Positions 49,401 to 60,900 of a stretch of DNA of 64,000 nt are shown here, in pieces (position 1 is the first letter of the stretch; each line of letters begins with the position of its first letter). Source of the DNA: Rhynchonema sp. JSB1_4. Lineage: Eukaryota > Nematoda > Chromadorea > Monhysterida > Xyalidae. The stretch is from contig JASAMV010000663.1 of NCBI GenBank assembly GCA_030248065.1, positions 1 through 64,000 on the forward strand, written 5' to 3'. The position numbers and the translations under genes were made by a program. The notes under the pieces were generated by a model, which saw nothing but the letters and a program-made list of their open reading frames with translations, was not told where the DNA came from and did not search any database.

Positions 49401-52400
49401 AGCCGGTTACGTGCAAAATATGAAAATCCAAACCCGACTGCCTGACGCAAGCGAAACGCACGCTGCGTTCAGAATCCCTTGTATTATTGCAGCTGGCCGT
49501 GCGCGGTCGCAACAAGAAAGAGAAACTCAAATCACTCTGGGGCCGATTCAGCCAATCAGCGGACGAAGTGCTGTTGTCGGGCCAAAAAGATGTCGACGAC
49601 TTTTTCGAGTACGAAAAGAATTATATGGTCGAATACCACAATCATCTGAAAGAGGCCACCGTCAGGGTCGATCGGGTCACCAAATATCATAAATGTGTGT
49701 TTGTTTTTTATTGGACGTTTTTTTATGAAAGGTGGTTTTTGGCGCTCCGATAGCTAGGGTTAGAGAGATGTCGGCTGTCGGGTGTCGGGTGCCAAAAAAG
49801 TGTAGGTGTCGGGTGTCGGGTACCCCCAGATGTCGGGTGTCGGGTTTTTTGGGACCCGACAGCCGACACCCGACACTTACGGTTCAAAACATCAGTATTG
49901 CTGAGAGAAGAATTTTGAGAGAAATTTTTTTTGGAAAAAAATGTTTCCGAAGACGCAGAATGTGACATTTTGGTGTTTATTTCGTGTGAAAATACTTGAA
50001 TTCAGTAACTTGAGCTAAAGAATTGCACTCATGATGCAATTGAGCAAAAATTTGCCTGTTTTTGGTCCAAAAACAGGTGTCGGGTGTCGGGTTTTTTTCA
50101 AAAACTAGATGTCGGGTGTCGGGTTTTTTGTAACTGTCGGGTGTCGGGTGTCGGCTTTTTTTCTGAGATGTCGGGTGTCGGGTGTCGGTACTTCCAGATG
50201 TCGGGTGTCGGGTACCCCCCCCCCCCCCGACCTCTAACCCTACCGATAGCTTGTGGCCGAAGCTGAATTTTACGCGTACTGTTTTGGAATAAGAAGGTAC
50301 CACCAAATAATGCCAAATTAGTGCGGTATCAAGCTGGCAGCAAGCGGCTTGGCATGGATTTGGCACACTGTAGTTCCTAGGGGGGTCACCCCTGAGGTAC
50401 ACAAACCTCCGCGACCAAAGTACGCTGGTGCACCAACCGTCTCTCCAGGTACATTGTTTTCCCCAATTTTATGCCTAAAAATTGGTATTTTTAGGCCTAA
50501 AATGCCAATTTTAGGCCTAAAATGTGTAACTTTCAGTCGTGTCAAAAGTCGCCAAAATACCGTTTTTTTTCAAAAGGGGGCCAAAATAGCTCACGTTTTC
50601 TGCCTCAAAAAAGACTTTTTACTGAATTTGGGTCTGCCCCTCCGCGGCCCCCCCCCCCCCCCCCCCCACCCCCCCCCCCCCCCCAACACCCCCCCCCCCC
50701 CCCACCCAACCCACCCCAAAAACCCCCCCAACCCCAACCCCCCCAAAACCCACCACCCCCCACCACCCCCCCACCCCTTCTCCCAGGTAGGTGCAACAAC
50801 CTCCTCCAATAAAAAATGGGTACCTCAAAAACCTATATACACCCCCCCCCCCAAAGAAAGGGGTCAATGAATTAATAGGGCCCCCGGAATAGGCCCCCCT
50901 AAGCAAAGTGCCCTATACAGTCGTGTATTAAGGCTTTATAGTTATGCACAGGTACATATATGAACGTTTGTTGTTCGTTTACAGCCTATAATACACCTCT
51001 AATTGATGAATAGACACGAAGAAATGCGATTAAAAGCAAAAACACCCTTTCAGACCCCTTTCTATGAGCTTTTAGGGGTATTTCTGGGAAGAATTTTTCA
51101 GATTCGGGTCTGAATTAATAGAGGCCCCCCCGGAATAGAGCCCCCAAAATGGGGTCAGTGAATTAATAGAGCCCCCTTGTATTTAGGTTTTTACGGTAGG
51201 TACACTCACCGCCTCGCCGGACCAGGAACTACGGTTCCGTATCTATCGGCCAGTGAACCTTTTGAGCCATGTGATTTTTTGGGCCAAGTACTTTTTGGGC
51301 CACATTATGTTTCGAACCAGGAACCTTTTGGGCCATGTACCTTTTGGACCAGGTAATTTTTGGGCCACATGTGCATGGTGTACATTTTGGGCCAGGTACT
51401 TTTTGGGCCACATGTGCATGGTGTACATTTTGGGCCAGGTACTTTTTGGGCCACATGTGCATGGTGTACATTTTGGGCCAGGTACTTTTTGGGCCACGTG
51501 TGCATGGTGTGCCGAGCCACATGTTTATTTTTACTCAAATGACAGCCTGAACCAGGATCACGTCTACAGTACCTGTGGCGAACTGATCTGGCTTCGATTA
51601 TGTGCAAGTTGCACAACAAATGCCCCATGCATTTTGGGTTAAGGTTTAGGCTTTTAGATCAAAAACATAAGTAATATGTGGGTACCATTTGAGACAGGCA
51701 TGTCAGAGGGACATACCCGCGTGTGGCAGTATGCGCCTGTCTGACTGACAAAAGTGTCTGTAATTACCGGTACCCAACCACTCACAAAAACCCGCCGGTT
51801 TGACCACAAGCATTGTTTTTTGTTGATTTTTTGGGAAAAACATTCGTTTTTGTTCAAGTGTTCAACGCTGGAGTACCGTTTCTGTCAACTCTTTAGACCC
51901 TATTTGTAGCCTTGTTGAAACATTAACGACTCTCCGAATGGTGGAGGTTGAAAGTGCGTTTTATTTATCGATCGCCATCAAGACACAAGTATAGACGTAG
52001 ACGGCAGGTTGGTTGATGTTCCATGAATGATAATATAAGGCACGTATAAGACAGGGCGTGTCACATTTCAACGGTTTTTATGGGTGCCCACTCTTGACCA
52101 TGGTGTAATTTTTTGGGGTTTTGTAAGCTGCTGCACCCGGAAAACACCAGATTAATTTTGGTCACAAAATCCGATTGCTTGTGTGTGAAGTTGTTCGAGG
52201 TTTACCTGCGGATTGTGATCCAAAGTAGATAGATAGATTGCCTGTTAAAAAATTGACTATCCAAAAAGCGATATCAAACTTAGTGATCTGATCAGACCAG
52301 TTCTGTTTTGGTGACGTGACTTCTTTGAACTAAGGATATTAAAAAATGAGTGACGCCACTCATTTCGACCAGCGTAAAACAGTGATGTAGAGGTCCAGCA

Positions 52401-55400
52401 AAGAAGAGGGGGGGGGGGAAAGAAAGAGAGAGCGGGACCGGGGGGGGGGGAAAAAAGAAAAAAGAAAAAAAAAAGAGAAAGAAGAAAAACAAACCGAGGA
52501 GAAGGGGGGGGGCCAACCAGCAACCCCCACCACCGGCGCCCCCCCCCCGCGTAAAATATGTTCGCCAACCTAAGATGAATAACTTTTAAGCTGGAGGAAT
52601 TTAGTACTGCAGTAATCGGGGCATGCGCGGTAGCTTTTACATGAACGGGGAGAGCCATGTTTGCACCAGTTTCTTTGCGAGAGCAAACATTTTTCAACTT
52701 GTGTTCTTAACATCCTTAATGCAAGAAACACGTTTGACCAAGGCAAGTCACATCCGTTCCGATCACCAAGCTTCATATCGCTCTATGTGTAAAGAGGGTA
52801 CAGAATCTATTGCGTTGTTCTCTGATCTCCATATATAGCGTGGTGTGGTCAAAAAGTACCTTTGCCAGGTTCAGGATACTACATGTTGGAAATGCGATGT
52901 GAATGGTCTTCGACCAGGGAGTAAATTGGTACTGACTGACGGTTTTCGGACAGGACGAATTTGAACAAGGGCTTAATTTTTGGTCCGGACTCCGGACATT
53001 CTGGAATCAACAATCTGGTCTCCTACTGGGGTAGTGCGCCCGTCAGTAACTCCGCTCCGCCCATATAAAAACACCTCTGCCATAACCTCTCACTGACGCG
53101 ACCTCACGCTTTTACTTCTGACGTAATCACATGGAGCCCACGTGAAAGAGGGACATACCCGCGCGTTGCAGCATGCGCCTGTCTGATTGACGAACGTGAC
53201 TGCCGTGGGAATAACTTTTATTACACGTTTGAGCACTAGCGTCGTCCGATTTTTGTATGTACTGCATATGCGCAAGCGATCATGTGAGTAAACATAAACA
53301 TGTGGCCCAACAGGCACACCATGCTCACGTGGCCCAAAAAGTACATGGCCCAAAAGGTACCTGGCCCAAAAAGTACACCATGCACATTTGGTCCAAAAAG
53401 TACCTGGCCCAAAACGTACCTGACCCAAAAGGTACCTGGCCCAAAAAGTGCGCCATGTACATGAGGCCCAAAAAGTACCTGGCCCAAAACGTACCTGACC
53501 CAAAAGGTACCTGGCCCAAAAAGTACGCCATGTACATGAGGCCCAAAAAAAGTACCTGGCCCAAAAGGTACCTGGCCCAAAAGGTGCGTGGCGAAATTCA
53601 TACGCCAACTATTCATGCGTCATCACTACTAAATACTGCTCAACCAAAATTTGCCCAAATCCATGCCAAGCCTATGCCAGCAAATTTGACACGGCCCAAC
53701 GATTCTGGCAGTAACCGAGTCAACATTTCAGCGGCAGCCGACACGTACATCCGCGTTGCCAGCTTGATGGAAAGACTGGCGACCAACGAAGTCGACGATG
53801 GATTGCAACGATATTTATTAAAGGTAGCTGTTGGCTTTATTTTGTGTTGTCTTTTTTATCTGGGAAGGTATGGGTGTATTGTCTGTGCAAAAGCTTTGTT
53901 TGTGTCACTAAAATTCCAGAATGTCCTTCTGTGCCATATTATTTTGTTTATTATTTGAACGATTGAATAATAAACTTTTGATTAAAAAAATTTCAGACTG
54001 CCGAAACTTTCGAGAACGCACGAAAATTGGAAGCGCGATTGGCCACTGATGAAGATCTGAAGGAAAGCGATACGCTTCGCTACTACATGCGCGAGACACA
54101 GGCTGCTAAGGTGCCGCTTTGGGGGTTTATCTTTATAGTTTTTACTTTTATACATCGAGTTTGTTTGCTATTGAAAAAAATACCTTGTTTTAGTTTAGTA
54201 CTGCGGGCGAAACATTTTTCTGTGGTATTGCCCTTGAGACAAACGACCAAACTGACGCTATCTGTCAGTAAATTTCTAAATTCGCTGCCGTTTAGCATAA
54301 AATGCACCCTAATTAATGTCAAGTTGTAAACCCGAACACCAACCACGCGTGGTTTTGAAACATTGCGTACAGACTGCATGTCTGAATGCTTATTGCCATT
54401 ATTGTTTCGAAAGTTGATTTTCGGTTTAGAACTTTACATAACCATGGGGCGCATTGTATTGTGCGGCAGCGAATTTAGAAATTTACTATACTGGCATTTT
54501 TCGCATTTGGTTGGAATCAATATTTTCTTGGATGTTGATCATTTGAGTTTTTTCATTTGTTCAGGAATGTTATTCAAGTGGAACAGGTCGGTAAATAGAT
54601 CGCTTGTACTGAATTGAAGCCAATGACCAAAACGATTGTCCGAAAAAAACACCGCTATTTTATATTGTTTGTTTGTTTGTTCTATGGGTATTGGTTGATG
54701 GAATATCGACTGCATTAGTCATATGTCAAAATTTAGTTTTATCGATTATAAAATATAACCAACTGTTTATACGCTCTGAGCACGATTCATTCAGGACCTA
54801 CTCTACCGTCGTCTACGCTGTCTGGCCAATTACGAAGGCGCCAACAAAAATCTGGAGCGGGCCCGCGCTAAGAACAAGGACGTGGCTAGAGTGGGTTTGG
54901 GCTGTTTTATTGCTTATCCACATAATTGGTGATTAAACTATGAAACTTCTATCATAAAGTTTTCCCGCACGATTTGAGAGTGGATGCAACCGCCGCTAAG
55001 TGACCGACAGGGGCGGATACAGGATTTAAACCAGTGGGCGGCCGCGCCATCATGTCTGTGAGAACAGGACGAAGCAGGCGGCAGCTCACCGCTGTTGTCA
55101 CGTCAGGGTTTATGTTTTCAAAATAGGCTGGTAGCAAGAAGCCAGAAAAATGAAAAATTTAGCGGCTTTGTTCTTCTGAAATGCCGATTTACTGGCTTTT
55201 TGGCCTGCATAAAATATTTAGCGGCTTTTACGCCACTAAGTCAGAAAGTTTGCTAGCTTTTCAAAACAAATTAGTACATCGCTAAACAGCCACTAAAAAG
55301 TCCATGCTGGGTGGCGTGATTATTCTAAATAGTGGCCAAAAATGATTGCTTCTAAATGTTGGGTGATCATCTCGGGGGTGCTGGGGGGGAAGGAATCGAA

Positions 55401-56855
55401 CAATGTCGGTTGACACAAACCAGCTACAACCAAACCAACTACGCCATAAATGTCGATAAAAAGAATCGCTTGACCAAAAATTAGTATTAACACATTGCAT
55501 AATTTTTCCGCGCGCAGTGCGAGCACGAGCAAAAGGACGCGTGCGAAAAGTTCGAGAAGATCAGCGACGTATCAAAGTCGGACCTGCAGGATCTCAAAAA
55601 GCGGCGAGTGGCCGCGTTCAAAAAGAATCTACAAGATCTCGCCGAGCTGGAGGCGAAACACGCCAAAGTTGGTCTTGTTGCAATCTGTAATTTCGGATTT
55701 GGCAGTTTATAATTTGCCACTAGGCCGGCTCTGTCTGCTCGCAACACTTCGTCTGAGACGAAAATTTCTTTCATTCATTTCAAAAATTTCATTCATTCAT
55801 TCATTCGTCTGAGACGAAAATTTCTGCAGTCAAAAGAATGTTCTTGATTTCGACCGAGTAAAAAGTTGGTGCAATAGCGGCGGTGTCGTTCTTTCCCCAC
55901 TTTTGACGCAGCGATAGGTAACATGTTTCTAAATCGGTTTCAAATGCGCGCTGAAGACATTAATGATGTTTTGGTATCAATGTCATTCACTGATTCTTCC
56001 GACTTTTTTGTTGGCTATCTGCCCACATTGCAGTCAGGGTTGGATCAAAAAAAATTTTTATTATCGAACTTTTTAAGAAAAAACTTTTTAATTTTTTTTT
56101 AAAAATCACTTTTTTATTGCGGACCCCCAAAAATTTGGTTTTTTGAAGAATGAAATTTCTGAAATCAGGTTGCTTAGGTATGTTTTGAGGGACACTAAAG
56201 AGAACTTTTCCACCGACTTGCATGTTTACGTCGATCACCTGCGATCTAACCCCTTTGGTCATGACTTTGAGAACCTCGAAGGTGACTCTGTGTGTGGGTA
56301 TATATGACAAAGGGAAGATCAACTTTCTGTTTGTGAATTTGGGGATAAATTTGAAGAGAGATTAAGACTTCGTGGAGTCTGTCGATAGCTTACGACACGC
56401 TCAATAACTGTACAGTATACGGTATGGGGTGCAGCGATTGTTGGGATGTCTGGGAACTGTATGAATAATGAATCCGTTACAACACCATTTCAAACTGAAA
56501 TATAAGCGCCGCAGGCGATTTTTGAGAATGATGAGCAATAAAACGCATGAAAACATGCCTTTTTACCTTAAAAACATGAGAAAATAACGAAAAAAAAGTC
56601 AAAAAATAATAAAAAAGTGGACTTACTTTGTAAAATTTTAAAATAAAAAAGTGGCCAAAAAATTTTGCTTTTTTACTCCAACCCTGATTGCATGCAGTAC
56701 ATTAGATTATTTTGCGCATCCGCAATTTTTGTCATCAAAACTTGTAATTTTATTTCTCATTATATAAAAAGGGGAATAAAATTGTTGTTCCTACTTTACA
56801 GGCTCATCTGCAAGTGTTGAAGACAGCGATACAAACCCTGAAGGAAGACTGCTGA
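43498..56855 (+). CDS. Sorting nexin SNX5/SNX6-like (PX-BAR, retromer-associated), complete
   Basis: SNX5/6 proteins pair with SNX1/2 in membrane-bending PX-BAR coats for endosome-to-Golgi recycling. Eleven exons keep phase: 43498-43551, 43648-43734, 47247-47381, 47938-48059, 48847-48970, 49493-49694, 53732-53823, 53997-54110, 54795-54890, 55518-55667 and 56802-56855 (TGA). Total 1230 bp, 409 residues, matching vertebrate SNX5/6 (404-406). Landmarks: [20 protein letters not shown] opens the PX domain, then [28 protein letters not shown] in the helical PX insert typical of this subgroup, [17 protein letters not shown] and NFRIFLEY. The BAR domain begins with [20 protein letters not shown] and ends [20 protein letters not shown]. 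Introns 2 (3.5 kb) and 6 (4.0 kb) are filled with palindromic elements and minisatellites. Confidence 0.95.
43985..44853. mobile_element. Inverted-end element CAGTGGTGTAGCTA...TAGCTACACCACTG
   Basis: Inverted ends cagtggtgtagctagacggg and cctgggtagctacaccactg. No matching 8-bp flanks. It overlaps, without nesting, the next element (44287-45152), so at least one boundary reflects rearrangement. Confidence 0.55.
44287..45152. mobile_element. Microsatellite-armed hAT-like element (GGCCC arrays)
   Basis: Ends cagaggtcgcaatcgggcc / ggcccgattgcgacctctg, exact 8-bp TSD TTTGGAAA (44279-44286, 45153-45160). Arms are arrays of the pentamer ggccc in opposite orientation. A related half-element with the same opening (cagaggtgggaatcgggcc) is at about 43795-43940. 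In SNX intron 2. Confidence 0.82.
45280..46152. mobile_element. hAT-like element CAGTGTAGTTCC...GGAACTACACTG
   Basis: Exact 8-bp TSD AATACCAG (45272-45279, 46153-46160). The interior contains C/G homopolymers, a taaccgccgcgaccaaggta tandem repeat (about 31-bp period) and tttttaggcctaaaatggg units. A second copy is at about 50366-51234 and a degenerate one at about 46670-46991. Confidence 0.85.
46188..46614. mobile_element. Palindromic element TATACTTGCG...CGCAAGTATA
   Basis: Exact 8-bp TSD CCCACTAC (46180-46187, 46615-46622), extendable to TACCCACTAC. Arms are rich in ccgaaaaaaa / ttttttcgg and aaaacggtttttt. Lies 28 bp past the right TSD of the previous element. Confidence 0.8.
46670..46991. 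repeat. Degenerate copy of the CAGTGTAGTTCC element
   Basis: Right end ggaactacactg and left-end-like tagtttgttcctgg, with G-rich subterminal sequence. Boundaries are approximate. Confidence 0.45.
49755..50242. mobile_element. Microsatellite-armed palindrome (TGTCGGG arrays)
   Basis: Ends tagggttagag / ctctaacccta, exact 8-bp TSD CCGATAGC (49747-49754, 50243-50250). Arms are arrays of gtgtcgg units. The interior carries a smaller inverted pair. In SNX intron 6. Confidence 0.88.
50366..51234. mobile_element. Second, damaged copy of the CAGTGTAGTTCC element
   Basis: Starts cactgtagttcctagg and ends ggaccaggaactac. Shares aaaatgtgtaac..gtcaaaagtcgccaaaatacc with 45940-45975. The middle has a long C-rich tract (50645-50780). 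No clean target duplication. Confidence 0.65.
51245..51505. repeat. Minisatellite, unit about 43 bp (TTTTGGGCCAGGTAC)
   Basis: Repeated gtacattttgggccaggtac + tttttgggccacatgtgcat. The same unit occurs in opposite orientation at 53296-53590. Confidence 0.88.
52400..52550. repeat. Purine-rich homopolymeric tract
   Basis: Runs of G and of GAAA, then a C run at the right edge. Low complexity without further structure. Confidence 0.8.
53296..53590. repeat. Minisatellite, inverted copy (GGCCCAAAAAGTACCTGG)
   Basis: Tandem ggcccaaaaagtacctggcc units interleaved with catgtacatg blocks; reverse complement of the array at 51245-51505. Nearby, the segment gagggacatacccgcg occurs in the same orientation at about 51704 and 53146, so the pair is not one simple inversion. 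Confidence 0.85.
54266..54488. mobile_element. MITE family 2, copy 2
   Basis: Shares cgctgccg..., atgtcaagttgtaaacccgaac, ttgattttcggtttagaac and ggaaatttacta-like ends with 4251-4489. The left end is decayed (cagtaaatttc); TA follows on the right. In SNX intron 8. Confidence 0.75.
55008..55045. repeat. Possible transposon terminus CAGGGGCGGATACAGG
   Basis: Resembles a terminus (CAGGGGCGGATCCAGG) common to many animal DNA transposons. The partner end is not seen, so only a solitary end is proposed. Confidence 0.3.
56035..56686. mobile_element. hAT-like element CAGGGTTGGA...TCCAACCCTG, copy 1
   Basis: Inverted ends cagggttgga / actccaaccctg. Flanks attgcagt / attgcatg agree at six of eight positions (first six identical). 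Interior shared with 62404-63121. In SNX intron 10. Confidence 0.8.
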
Positions 56856-57913
56856 CTGGTTTTTAGACGTGTATTTTGTATTCTTAGAGTTTCAGTGTTA
56901 GTTTTCAGACTAATAGTTTGTTACTACTACAATATGATAATTTCGATAATTATGATACTTTTGTGATAACCAAAATTTGTATGTTATTTGATGATACAAA
57001 AGTAGCCAATATGTGATTGTTTATTTGTGTTTTGTTCTATTTTTCTTCATTTCTACCTAAGTAAAGGATTGAAGTCGAATCATAAGTTGCACTGATAATT
57101 CCTATCTTGATCAGATTTAAGAAATGAGCCCGAAACTGTTTGCTATTTTTTGATTTCATAGCTTCACATTATGAATATTTCTTGTCTTCATTCTATCATA
57201 AATACATACTTACTCCGGGTTGTTGAATCTGAATGTTCTCCGATGATTCATTCCTGTGGTATCTTAGGGTGGAATTATTTATCCTGTTTCTGTGCAAATA
57301 ATCTTATATTTCTGGGAATTGTATTATTATTGTTCTTTTTGCATTTGTGGATTCCAGAGCTGACGGTGTTTTTTCGATATTCCTCACAGCAAACGTAAAC
57401 ACAATGTCGTTTATTTATTGTCGTAATAATTGTATATTGTTTCAGTTGTCTTTTTGTTATTTTACTACCCATTTGCTTGGTGCCTTGGTTCCCTTGTTAC
57501 ATTTTCATTCTTGTGTCGGAACAAATTTGGCTTGCTCCATTTTCTGCATGTTGATGTAAACTGCAGCGTTTCGTCCGTGTGAACTGACTTGTGCTTGCTC
57601 CTGAATGTAAGGATTGTAAAAATAAAACAAAACTGAGTTTTCCTCCAAGGTTTGTGAACTGAAAACGGTCTGCCTTGCTACAAGAGAGGCATAAAACCAT
57701 AAAAACCCGTATCAGTTAATTCCCAAAACATGTGTGGTGCGCGTTATCGCACTTTGCCAGTTTTTTTATTCATTATCTTTTTCAGTCTGTTGACAACACC
57801 TATAAAACACATCTTCAAGACTCTACCTCGATGTCCATATATTTTCCGCGTGACACGAAAAAAATCGGATTCTACTCTGAAAATTAATTTCGCAATATAT
57901 GTAATAATTGACA
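56856..57913. other. Intergenic region between SNX and the nuclear receptor
   Basis: AT-rich; includes AATAAA at 57621-57626, which could end the SNX transcript. No other feature recognised. The receptor start codon is at 57914. Confidence 0.45.
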
Positions 57914-60900
57914 ATGGCAACACATACGCACGGCCTTCCGTACGCCAGTAAGCACTTTTCAAAGTTTAAAATTTACCTGATTGTGAAACATCAGCCAGCC
58001 TGACCACTTGCAGGTTCGCCAAGCAGTATGGGTTCTCCCTATGGCTCACCGCCGGGACCATATTGGGACAGTGCCCAGTCAAGCATGTTGTCACCTTACA
58101 GCAACAATGGCCATATACAGGTTGCATGCCTGCGTGTTTTACGATGCCGGAGAATCCCGACAAAAGCCCCCCTAGTTGATAATGATTTTTTTAGCGTGCA
58201 AAACTCAAGTAACAACAGCCCGGGAGCTCTAGTTTCGAACTTCTGTAGTAATGTACTTTTTCATGCAGTTGTGCACAGAAAGACAAAAAAATTGTGAGTA
58301 CGACTTAGCCAGGAGAGGACCTACTTGGAATCCTCCGTTAGTATGTCTCGGTTTCGGTTGCCCGTTTCGATCTGATGTTGCCAGGTCACAGTCAGTGTGT
58401 GAGTGCATCATGATGGGATCAGATGGCCACAAGCGAGCCGAGAAACAAGTCGAGATGATGCCTGATCAATGCTTGATAGTGCTCGAATCTGACATAATGT
58501 TTCATCTTTTTTGGATTTTCAGTCACCGCACCTTGAATATCAAGGCTACCGACCGCCATTAGCCGGCGACGATCTGCAACTGCAGTACGCACGCGCCGGT
58601 GGTGACTATGTGTATTACACGGGTCAGTTTGGGTTCGGTGGCCCAGTGATGGTATCGGTCACGTTTGGCTCAGTGTGCTCAACATGCCCAGCCGCGCCGC
58701 AGAAATAATGTGGATTGGGACCGAAAACTTCTTTTTTATTATCAATCTTTATCATTTTTTTCAGGTTTTTGACATGGGTAACTTAGGATTCACACACAAA
58801 ATACAGTACAAAATCGGCATTCTGCGTCCTTTGGGTCAATTAAAGGGCTCGGGACACAACCGAAGGAAGGGCAGCAGAGCGCAGTGTTATACATCGTTGG
58901 AAAGCACTGTGATAGCACATGTCACGCACAAATGTTAAGCTCCTTAGAGATTCGCTATCTCTTGGTGGAGCGACTTTTCATTCCAGAAAAAAGTGAATTT
59001 TTTCACAACTTGAAACGACCGGTACAGAAACTACAAATGAGTTGAAAGTCGAGTAACGCTTGCATAGGATTACAACGGCTTCTGGATAACTTATCATAGA
59101 ACTTCAGTCGCTCAAAGCATTGCTTCACTCGGTGAGGGTGCGAAATGTTCCAAAAAATCGGCCGCATTTTTTCCAAACACAAGTTTGTTTCTAAATGTTG
59201 AGGCCGCGCTTTGTGTTGCAGAAATGAAAATGCAATAGAAAAATAGAGCATTTTCAAAAGTACCAGAAAATAAGGTTTGTAAATTTTAAAACACTTAGAT
59301 AGCGGCGTGACAGGCCGAAAAAGACCTAAAAATTGCCACTAAACTGCATAGTTGCATTCATTGACGGAAATGTGATGTAATTAAGCCATGTATTGCATTG
59401 CATTGGAAACGAGAAAGTCAGATAAACGCACAGTCCAACAATCTAGACGAGTTTCAAGACTTCAAACCCCATGGTCCGGCTGCTGCAGCCATGCCAGCCT
59501 GAATAAGATATTTGGCTATAAGTCGTTGCTGTTAAGAACTATTGCATATTTAATAGCACCAAACGATGTAGCTCTGAATTAGCTATCGAATGATGTATGA
59601 CATGCCCATACTATCTCTTACTATGGACAAGAAACGGTCAAAATTCCGAAATCGCACACGGTGACGTGACGGTTCATTCCAGAATCGTCAAAAAAGCAAT
59701 TTTTTAACCTCTGCCCTTAAGCGTAAGAATTTATTGGGGCTTGTTATATATCATTCGAAAGCTACTCCCGAGATACATTGTTTGGTGCTGTCACATTTAC
59801 AGTAGCTGTTAACAATAAGCATTTATAGCTGAATATCATATTCGGGTTAGTATGGCTGCCCCGAGAGATCTGTAGACCTTGGGGTCTCCGGACCTTGATA
59901 GGTTGTTAAACCAGACGTTTCTCTCATTTTTTTGTTTCGAATCCGATACAATCTGTGGCCTTTATGTGTCACAATTCTGGCGATGAATGTAACCACCTAA
60001 TTTAGCGGCAATTTAATGGATTTTTAGGCCTGTCACGGAGTCAGCCATAAGTTAAAAAATTTAAAAACCTTCTTTTCTGGTACTTTCGACGATGCTCTAT
60101 TTCCCCATTGCATTCTTATTTCCGCAGCGCTAAGCGTGGCCTCAAAATTTAGGGACAAACTTGTGTTGTCGAAAAATAAGGCCGATTTTTGGAACGTTTC
60201 GCACCCTCACCGTGTGAAGCAATACTTTGAGCGACTGAAATTGTGATGGTAAGCTATTCGGAAGCTGTTGTAATCCTATCCATGTGTTACTTGACCTTCA
60301 ACTCATTTGGGGTTTCTGCACCGGTCGTTCCAATTTGTGCAAAAATTCACTTTTTTCTGGAACGAAAAGTCGCTCTACCAAGAGATAGCGAATCTCCAAG
60401 GGGCTTAAAATTTGTGCGTGACATAGGCTGTCGGAATGCTTTCCAACGGTGTGTAACAATATGTCCTGCTACCCTTCCTTCGGTTATGTCCCGAGCCCTT
60501 TAAAGGTGCCACAACGATAGCTGTTGGAGTGAAAAACACGTATTCTCAAAAACACGTCGAATAATACTAAAGTAACGCAACTTGGGTCGACGAAAAAGTA
60601 TGAATAAACCGATCGTATATCAAAACGGACATCTCATCGCTACGCGCCATTCTGTGTTGAAACATCACCCGGCTGGTCACTGTATGGCGGAGGACGCTCC
60701 TGCTCAACTTCGGCAGATGCGCTTTCATCCTCTTCATAGGGCGGTGGTGGGCCCAACAAGGGCTCGGCTGATTCGGCCTGGAGATTGAATAGTTCGCAGA
60801 ATTTTCCCGCGCGTTGTAGCATAACGCTTATCATAATATACAGATGTAAGTATAGCACCTTGCTTGCGGTACATCACAATCAGGACCGAGAAGCTCGTTA

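Noticed and set aside
50349..50906. Pro-rich and Gly-rich long frames
   Set aside because: They arise from C-rich homopolymer sequence inside a damaged transposon in SNX intron 6.
51245..51505. CRISPR-like regular repeats
   Set aside because: The units are directly contiguous without unique spacers, and the genome is eukaryotic.
51229..53958. Frames of up to 233 codons with repeated WPK / FGPG peptides
   Set aside because: They follow the GGCCCAAAAAGTAC minisatellite on both strands and lie within an SNX intron.
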